Positions 57,812 to 64,000 of a stretch of DNA of 64,000 nucleotides are shown piece after piece. The stretch is from assembly GCA_024291935.2 (NCBI GenBank), contig CM044320.1, positions 30,906,001-30,970,000 of the forward strand, written 5' to 3'. Source of the DNA: Okapia johnstoni (Eukaryota; Chordata; Mammalia; Artiodactyla; Giraffidae). A model generated the notes under the pieces. That model did no database searches. It was not told the origin of the DNA and saw only the letters and a list, made by a program, of their open reading frames with translations. The position numbers were made by a program, and so were the translations under genes. How positions within the stretch are numbered: position 1 is the first letter of the stretch; each line of letters begins with the position of its first letter.

Positions 57812-58849
57812 TATTTTTTAATACCTGTAGTTCATGCTATCACATTTAAATAGTTGCACAGATCAAACTCATAAAACCATCAAAGTTTGTCACCAGTTCT
57901 TTCTCCCCTATTTGGTGTATAACTGATACTCAAGAAAACTAGCTGAAAAAGTCTTCAAGGAGAGTTATTAAAAAAAAAATCCACTAGCATGCTAAAAGAA
58001 AATATTACAACTTTTGCTTACATTTCTTATTATATACATATTCTTTATTCCCCTTTATCTCAGGCCTTTTAATGTCTCTTTTTGTATGCTTACTATCAGT
58101 AAAGCAATATTTTCTTTTATATTGATGGTGTATATACATGATCAAAGGAAGTTAGGAGAACACTGACTTAGATGCCTGTCTGGGAACCCGGAAAACCTAG
58201 GCTACACTCTTGTCTGCATACTGGGCAAGAATTCCTCCTCCTATGTCCACACACAGAGACACCATCTCCACCACCATATGTCTATGTCCAATCAGCTATC
58301 CTACCTCCAATTAAAATGTTCTCTTGGTCTCATTTCATAAAGACATTTTCTCCAAAGCTGGAAGCTCCAGATGATCCACATATTTCTTTTTTTAATCTAA
58401 CTATTAATAGATTTCCACAGGGGCCTTCATTTCACAACTAGAAGGACTGAATGTTAATGCTACTCTCTTCTGTCTCACTATTTTGGCACACATTGTGGCA
58501 TTATGGACTACACCATCTAAACATTTAGCTAAACTAATTCACATAAAGCTAACAAATGGTTTTAAAATATATCCTACAAAAGTCCAGAGGTTTTCAAAAT
58601 AATATTAATAATACAAGTGAACATGAGAAAATGGCAGAACTCTATCTCTAAGACCTACTGCTTACCCCTTTGTCAGCCATATTTCAAGGAAAATCTATGG
58701 AAATTCAAAAAAGTAGAGTCTCAGAAGGTTACGTTTAGTGGATACTGTAGTATGCTACTTAGTGGCACTCATTTCCCAGCTTCCAAGAGTGTTGGCTGCT
58801 GAATACTCATATCTAAGCCCCCTCTGAAGAACTAACCTCATACAAACTT
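57812..58849. other. 1.0 kb without recognised features
   Basis: Unique DNA; the 58170-58440 part is less AT-rich and holds an 89-codon ORF with no motif. Confidence 0.42.
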
Positions 58850-59120
58850 CCTCCTGCTCCCCAGGGATGGCTCACATCCAGTACCAACATATGGTTACAA
58901 AGGCCTGGCCCACTTGCCTCAGTTCAGGACATCTCTGAGGAGCCATCCAGTTCCAGAGTTATGCATAGGCTAGCTGAAGCCTCAGCTGCATCACAGTCCT
59001 TCGACTCATCCTGCCTTCCTCAGCCCTTCATGGGTGTTGTCCCCAAGAGCCTTCCCAATAAACCCAATGCATGCAACTCTACATGTCAGAGTTGGTCTCC
59101 AGGGAACTCTGATGTACTAC
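58850..59120 (+). mobile_element. Possible ancient retroviral LTR relic
   Basis: 'catgggtgttgtccccaaga', 'gccttcccaataaacccaat' and 'gtcagagttggtctccaggg' resemble the 3' part of old mammalian LTRs, where an AATAAA signal (here 59057-59062) precedes a 'ctc..cagagtctg..tcc.ggga' segment. The family is uncertain. Noncoding, with no retroviral genes nearby. Confidence 0.4.
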
Positions 59121-59227
59121 TACTACTATTACTTCCAACTGTCATTTAAACTGAACCTTGCCCTTAGTGTTTACTGCAGATGAGTGTTAGGTCAGTACAA
59201 CACATGTACATAAATTATGAATAGGTG

Positions 59228-59247
59228 TGTGTGCATGCATGCACACA
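59228..59247. repeat. 20-bp perfect palindrome, alternating purine-pyrimidine
   Basis: 'tgtgtgcatgcatgcacaca' is its own reverse complement and alternates purine and pyrimidine throughout, so it has both cruciform and Z-DNA potential. Confidence 0.95.
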
Positions 59248-59389
59248 TTCTAAAGGACTGTGTGCTCTAAAAACTTCATTGGTGGGGTACTCCTGAAGTA
59301 CAAACATGTCACCAAATATGCATTTTAATTGCTGACTTAAGGAGACAGTTTTCCATTTTTTTTGTCCAGTATGCCATTAGTTCATTCAC

Positions 59390-59720
59390 AAGCAAAACAG
59401 ACCATATTATGCAACACCATAAGGTTCCCCGTGACCTACAAGACAGAATTTGTGGCATGTGGCTCTATGACAAAAAGACCACCTTGATCCGACCATTGCC
59501 AACATCACAGCCTCATCTCAGCTGGTTCCTATCATGTACTTTATGTTCTACCAACACCACATTGTCTGTAATTTCACAAACACACCATGCTATTTCTCAC
59601 CCTCTTGCCTTTTTAGTCACACTGTCCTGTCTGCTTGGAATACCTTCCTCCCTTCTCAGAGTACCTCCCTCTGCCTTTCTAAGCTTAACTCAGAGCCTTA
59701 CCAAGGGCAGCTTGGCAAGA
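59390..59720 (+). mobile_element. L2 LINE ORF2/3' fragment
   Basis: 'gtgacctacaagacagaatt', 'catcacagcctcatctcagc', 'tttcacaaacacaccatgct', 'atttctcaccctcttgcctt', 'ctgcttggaataccttcctc' follow the sense L2 order. The two ORFs over it (121 and 70 codons) are decayed LINE sequence in different frames. Confidence 0.7.
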
Positions 59721-60093
59721 GCAGTGTGCCCAAGTACAGGCAATAAGTGGATGCAATGTCTGCAGAAATTTTAAGAACAATATAACTAACTAAAACTCAA
59801 TGGGCTTTTTATTGTCTAATTCTAAGAAAAATTCTAAATGATGTCAGTGATAAAATGATCTTTCCAACCACGGCTGACTGCCCCCAAAGTCTACCCTGGT
59901 TATGCTACTCCCCCTTTTTAAGCCTGACTCAGAAATTCCAGTAAACATTGAACACTTTTACTAAAACTTGTGGGTTTGAATAGAAACCATTATTAACTCC
60001 AGGAAAACCAAAAAAGTTCTATAAAAAGTAAAAGTAATCAATATACAATATTCTCAGTGATAAATAACACTTAAAGAGTCAAAGTAACTGTGT
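59721..60093. other. Short unique stretch
   Basis: Nothing recognised. Confidence 0.4.
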
Positions 60094-60255
60094 GTTTGTT
60101 TTTTGTTTGTTTGAGTTTTTGTATTGGGGGGATTATTTTCTTGGTGGGGGGGGTGACTCACAGCTTGCAGGATCTTAGCTTCCCGACCAGGGATCAAACT
60201 GGCCCCAGCAGTGAAAACACCGAGTGCTAACGACTGGACCACCAGGGAATTCCTA
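60094..60255 (-). mobile_element. CHR-type SINE, antisense, with TSD
   Basis: T- and G-rich tail remnant, then 'aggatcttagcttcccgacc', 'agggatcaaactggccccag', 'gtgctaacgactggaccacc' and 'agggaattcc' at the head end. Duplication 'taactgtgt' at 60085-60093 and 60256-60264. Confidence 0.92.
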
Positions 60256-60264
60256 TAACTGTGT

Positions 60265-60709
60265 TTACTGAACTGATTTAACTCTAAAAAAAAGAGGGAG
60301 ATGAAAATACATTGAGATAAGGGGGAAAGGAATATGTGTGATGTTAGGAAGCAGGAGTGGGGGAAGAGTAGTATAACAAGGCCAATTAGTAGGAAGTCAA
60401 TCAATAACTCACATTTTTTGGAAAATAAGGAATAAACATTTTATTCAGAAATACAGATACAAAGTTGGAAGTAGTAGGAGTGGCATGATCATCAATAAGA
60501 CAAGTGTGCTATTTTATTATGTAGCTTTGAGTTTTACACAACATATACACATTATTTCAATATACATTTAATTGATTAATAAAATACTCAGCTCATACTT
60601 CAATTCACTTAGAAAACCACCCCAACCTCTCTTCCTTGCTCTCAAAATACTCTAACACTATACCTATCACACTGATACATAATTATCAGTTTATGTTACT
60701 AACTTCCCT
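60265..60709. other. Unique stretch
   Basis: AT-rich, nothing recognised. Confidence 0.4.
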
Positions 60710-60835
60710 ATCAAATAGAGGTTTGTGCAGACAAGAACCAAAATGTACTTATATTTGTATCCCCTGGCAGAAGTGATACATAAATTTAAATTTAAATGTG
60801 AACTCAATAAATTTTTACTGAGCTCCAAGTAGATA
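60710..60835 (+). mobile_element. L2 LINE 3' end
   Basis: 'gtgcagacaagaaccaaaat', 'tatttgtatcccctggcaga', 'actcaataaatttttactga' follow the L2 3' end order, decayed. Confidence 0.55.
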
Positions 60836-60929
60836 AAAGTAGTAATAAGATACAGGTTTCTGATTTCAAAGAATAACATTTATGACCATAAAATGTCATC
60901 ATGTAGCAGAACTCATTATGGCCAAGGAT

Positions 60930-61120
60930 TGTTTTATAGACTTTATACTCTTTCTTTCATTGATTCTACACAACTGCTTTATGAAGTACATATAATTATC
61001 CCCATTCTGCAGATGAGGAATCACAGACTGAGAGAGGTTAAGTAGACTGCCATACTAAAGATGTAAATGAGTATAGGAGTATAATACTGAACTACAAATC
61101 CACATCCCTAGGCAAACTCA
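60930..61120 (-). mobile_element. MIR SINE
   Basis: 'attatccccattctgcagat', 'gaggaatcacagactgagag' and 'aggttaagtagactgccata' are a clear reverse-complement MIR. Confidence 0.82.
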
Positions 61121-61411
61121 CAGGATCTCGCAAAGGATAAACATGTTCACAACATGCTTATAACATGGAACAGTCAAAGCTTTAAAAGTGGCTATAGATG
61201 TAAATATCATCAGATCACAAGGAGAAAGCATCAGTCAGTAGATTCTGTAAGGATGCTGTGAAAAAAGCAAACTTCAACTTGGAAATTAAGGGATGGGTAG
61301 TGTTTCAGGAAATCTATGGGAGGGGATGATATATACCAAAGGAAAGCCCAGAAACATGAAAGCAAATATATACGTAGAGACAGAAGACACTACACATTTT
61401 GTGTCAAATCT
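61121..61411. other. Short unique stretch
   Basis: Nothing recognised. Confidence 0.4.
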
Positions 61412-61426
61412 CTCTACTTGAATGCT

Positions 61427-61546
61427 GCTGATGTGCTCGGTCGTGGCCGACTCTTTGCAACCCCATGAACTACAGCCTGCCAAGTTCCTCCGTCCATGGA
61501 ATTTTCCAGGCAAGAATACTGGAGTGGGTTGCCATTTCCTTCTCCA
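61427..61546 (-). mobile_element. Bov-A SINE, antisense, with TSD
   Basis: 'gatgtgctcggtcgtggccg', 'gactctttgcaaccccatga', 'ggcaagaatactggagtggg', 'ttgccatttccttctcca'. Flanks 'ctctacttgaatgct' (61412-61426) and 'ctctgcttgaatact' (61547-61561) match at 13 of 15 positions. Confidence 0.93.
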
Positions 61547-61739
61547 CTCTGCTTGAATACTCAAGGGCTAAAGGAGGTATAGATACAGCCAGCAGTTACA
61601 CTTTGAGAGCCATTTGGGAAACCATGCTCAGCTTGAATCCAGATCAGAAGCAAACTGGTCTCCAAAGGACAGTTTCCAATATGAGCCTGAAAAAGTAGAA
61701 GGCTTGGAGAAGATGGTAAGACCCTTACAAAGCAGACTT

Positions 61740-61885
61740 AAAGGTCTGGGTCCCATCGGGGTGTGGTATTCAGGCACAATGAATGTTCAGGAAAGGGGCA
61801 ACACAATCTAAATAGCATGTCAGGAAGACTGACCTGACAGCAGTAAACAGTGTAAATTGTAAGGAGAGATCCCACTTTGGGGAAC
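61740..61885 (-). mobile_element. Possible L2 LINE fragment, antisense
   Basis: 'atgttcaggaaaggggcaac', 'acaatctaaatagcatgtca' and 'ggaagactgacctgacagca' resemble the antisense L2 'gtgacatgatc...agatcactctggc.gcagtgtgga' region. Weak. Confidence 0.38.
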
Positions 61886-62014
61886 TTTGCCAAAGTTCGG
61901 AAACAAGCCGAAAAGAGCCTGTCCCAGAATGATAGAAGTACATGTATAGAGGAAGAGGAAAACAAAAGCATCATTTTGAGCCATGACTCAACTGGACTTA
62001 AAATATACTTCCCA

Positions 62015-62245
62015 TGTTACAGTGGGCAAGAGCCCCAGCCTCTGAGTCAGACCATTCTGTGTTCAAGTCTCAGCTCCACCAGATGCCAGCTCTACTACTT
62101 GAGGCCAGCTCGGTTTCCTTATCTGTAAAATGGATCAACATGTGTATCTACATCAGAGAATTCCTGCAAGAGCCAATAAAAATAAACTGCTTAGCACAAT
62201 CCCTGGCAACAGTAAACTATCAATCAACATCAACTGTTATTTCAA
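62015..62245 (+). mobile_element. MIR SINE, near full length
   Basis: 'agtgggcaagagccccagcc', 'tctgagtcagaccattctgt', 'gttcaagtctcagctccacc', 'tttccttatctgtaaaatgg', 'actgcttagcacaatccctg', 'gcaacagtaaactatcaatc' cover MIR from tRNA head through core to 3' end. Overlapping ORFs are chance. Confidence 0.85.
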
Positions 62246-63254
62246 GCTAGACAGGTGAAGGAGCACGGTGATGGCATGCCAGGGAACTTATGTGGAGGGC
62301 TTCTCTTCATGTCACAAGAAGACAGTCATCTCTGTTGTAAAGGGTTAACTCCTGTCCTGGCTTCTGCCTGATCTTCTTTAGACGCATCTGCCTTTCTGGC
62401 TTCTGATCTGGATCCATGCCAAACACAAGCTCTGCCAACTCTTTCAGAGACCTTATTCTTCAAGCTGCTTGAGCCATTTCTAAACTTATGCTTTCCACAT
62501 TTATTTCCAACTTGCCCTCTTACTCTAATGCCGCCCCCTAGAATCAATCCTGGATACTAAACTTGGAGGCAAAAACCCTCCACAGCTACATGCACCACTT
62601 CTCTCTTCCCAAGAAATGTCAGAAAGATTATGTTGAAAGCCAGCACAATGCTAAACTTGGTTTTTAAGAGTTAACAGAGAGTGATTTTTTTTCTCCAAGG
62701 ATAGGTAATAGCATCAGATTCTGAAATTAAGCACAGCAGGAAGAAAAAGCCTGCATAGATTTCACAGAGTATCACAGGCCTCTGCAATAAAGCACTTAAA
62801 AATGCCTTGTATTGCTAATTCTTTACACAATCTCCTTTTATTTCCAAAGCAGGATGCGGGGCTTGAGCCACGAGACGCACATTGATGTTAACATTACACC
62901 GCTTGAATTAGAGCCATTTTTCTACTGAAACTCCTGTTAGGTTTAGAATTACTTTTTTACCGTTTCTTCCCCCAATATATTTTCCAGCCTGACTTTCCAG
63001 ATCAAATGAATGGCTGCCTCTTTGAACAATGCTGAACCCACCTTTGCAGTCATTACCTTAGCAAGCATCCTTCTTCCCAAGATTACAATAACCAGGCTTT
63101 GAGTTATATGGGAAATCTGCCTGCTAAAGGTCACTGGACCACAGGCCACTCTGGGAATTCTAAATGAAGGAAGGCAACTCTCTTCCTCATCTGCTTTCGA
63201 TTTCCCCCCCTCCCCCACCCCAAGTCAATACCCTTCATTCACAGACTGAACTCT
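62246..63254. other. 1.0 kb without recognised features
   Basis: Moderate GC. Antisense ORFs of 73 (62326-62547) and 89 (62949-63218) codons lack recognisable motifs. Confidence 0.45.
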
Positions 63255-63335
63255 TCAGCAATTACTTATTCAATAGCCAACATCGGCAAGGCACTGTGCT
63301 AGGCATCACAGTGGATTTTTGACACAGCAAAATGA
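63255..63335 (-). mobile_element. L2 LINE 3' end fragment
   Basis: 'aattacttattcaatagcca' and 'ggcaaggcactgtgctaggc' are antisense L2 end; homology is lost after 'tggatttttga'. Confidence 0.55.
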
Positions 63336-63562
63336 AAGTGACATGAACAGCAAAGCACTGTCTGGTGACAGGCAAACCATCAGATGGAGATGCTCCTAAA
63401 TTCCAAATAGACTGCCTAAGAACTTGCAGTTTTTAGGAAGATTTGCTATTTTCATCATCATCCATTATTGGTTAGCATTCATCAAGATTCTTTTTCTCTT
63501 TTTACAAGATATTTTTGTATCATTTAAAAGCTTTCTTTTCCAGCCCATGTGGAAACCCGGTC

Positions 63563-63665
63563 ACTTATTCAATAAATATTTATTAAGGACTCTGATCATT
63601 TGGAGAACACAACAGACTCAGTCCTTATCCTCATGTAGTAATTGCTGCTCCCAAGATAATACACA
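63563..63665 (-). mobile_element. L2 LINE 3' end fragment
   Basis: 'cttattcaataaatatttat', 'aacacaacagactcagtcct' and 'tatcctcatgtagtaattgc' follow antisense L2. Confidence 0.55.
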
Positions 63666-63904
63666 CAAACAGCAGCCAGATGATTTGATCCCATACAAAC
63701 CCCAGGTTTGCTTTTGCACTGTTTATTTGTTTGTCTGAAGGCACTCTCCTGTAAGGACCATATTAGTCTAATTATAACTTGTCCTTATCTGGTCTCACTA
63801 GGATTCCTTCCCAGCATCTTCCTTCTCGATTTCTTTAACCACAATGATCATAATCAAGCTATTCTAATCTATTCTCCACATTGCTCTCTCCCTCCACCTG
63901 TTTT

Positions 63905-64000
63905 TATTCATTTGTTAAGCAAAGGTCTTTAAGCACCTGCTATGTTCAAGACACTGTTCTAAATATTTGGGATATGGAACCGAATAAATAAATCAACCCC
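63905..64000 (-). mobile_element. L2 LINE 3' end, continuing past the window
   Basis: 'attcatttgttaagcaaagg', 'cacctgctatgttcaagaca', 'ctgttctaaatatttgggat' and 'aaccgaataaataaatcaac' match antisense L2 and run to the edge. Confidence 0.65.

Noticed and set aside
59409..59774. 121-codon + strand ORF rich in Ser/Thr/Leu
   Set aside because: Explained by a decayed L2 ORF2/3' region. The frame does not stay in the L2 frame throughout.
1..64000. CRISPR arrays, operons, prophage or other prokaryotic systems
   Set aside because: Repeat content is unmistakably ruminant. No regularly spaced repeats, ribosome-binding sites or coding density typical of prokaryotes.
1..64000. Tandem satellite or segmental duplication spanning the window
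   Set aside because: Apart from dispersed repeats, no large internal direct or inverted repeats were noticed by eye; the 71-bp duplication at 16310 is the largest local one.

Overview
This window is nuclear DNA from a ruminant, most likely a bovid such as cattle, buffalo, sheep or goat. The evidence is direct. It is packed with Bov-tA and Bov-A SINEs (hallmark 3' core around 'gagtcggacacgactgagcg' and its reverse complement), BovB LINE 3' ends, one full BOV-A2 dimer, cetartiodactyl tRNA-Glu SINEs of the CHR type ('acttccctggtggtccagtg'), and ruminant L1 3' ends. These sit on an older mammalian layer of MIR, L2, old L1 and DNA-transposon relics. The composition is AT-rich, and no open reading frame exceeds about 145 codons.

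I find no protein-coding gene and no exon I can support. All the longer ORFs fall in repeats or look random. The window reads as intergenic or deep intronic sequence. The only gene-derived features are two dead small-RNA copies. One is a 3'-truncated 5S rRNA pseudogene near 30.0 kb. The other is a 36-nt 5' fragment of U2 snRNA near 23.6 kb. Both are flanked by short direct repeats, which suggests retroposition.

Layout. 0-9 kb is mostly unique AT-rich DNA with scattered SINEs, an old L1 3' UTR, a MIR and an L2 end. 9.6-18.6 kb is repeat-dense: BOV-A2, a dimeric Bov-tA, L2 on both strands, BovB, two L1 3' ends, and a 71-bp tandem duplication. 20-26.4 kb holds four of the BovB copies, the U2 fragment, a G-quadruplex-like tract and a 1.5-kb antisense L2 relic broken by younger insertions. 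28.9-32.2 kb holds an (AT)n tract, an L1 end, the 5S pseudogene, MIR and Bov-tA. 34.8-37.6 kb is a second, longer antisense L2 relic containing a SINE inside a SINE. 38-44.3 kb has L2, three MIRs and a group of Bov insertions. 44.3-48.7 kb is the largest stretch free of recognisable repeats (4.4 kb). It contains a 24-nt near-perfect palindrome next to an octamer motif and a GC-rich block with paired E-boxes, so it is the best candidate for regulatory DNA. 48.7-54 kb has two antisense L1 3' ends, a hAT-type fragment and a probable mariner relic. 55-64 kb has L2, MIR, Bov elements, a CA microsatellite and a probable ancient LTR.

No novel biological system is apparent. The most informative content is the insertion chronology, with more than a dozen target-site duplications readable by eye, and the truncated small-RNA retropseudogenes. 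All family names come from recognition by eye of remembered consensus features; boundaries of old elements are approximate.
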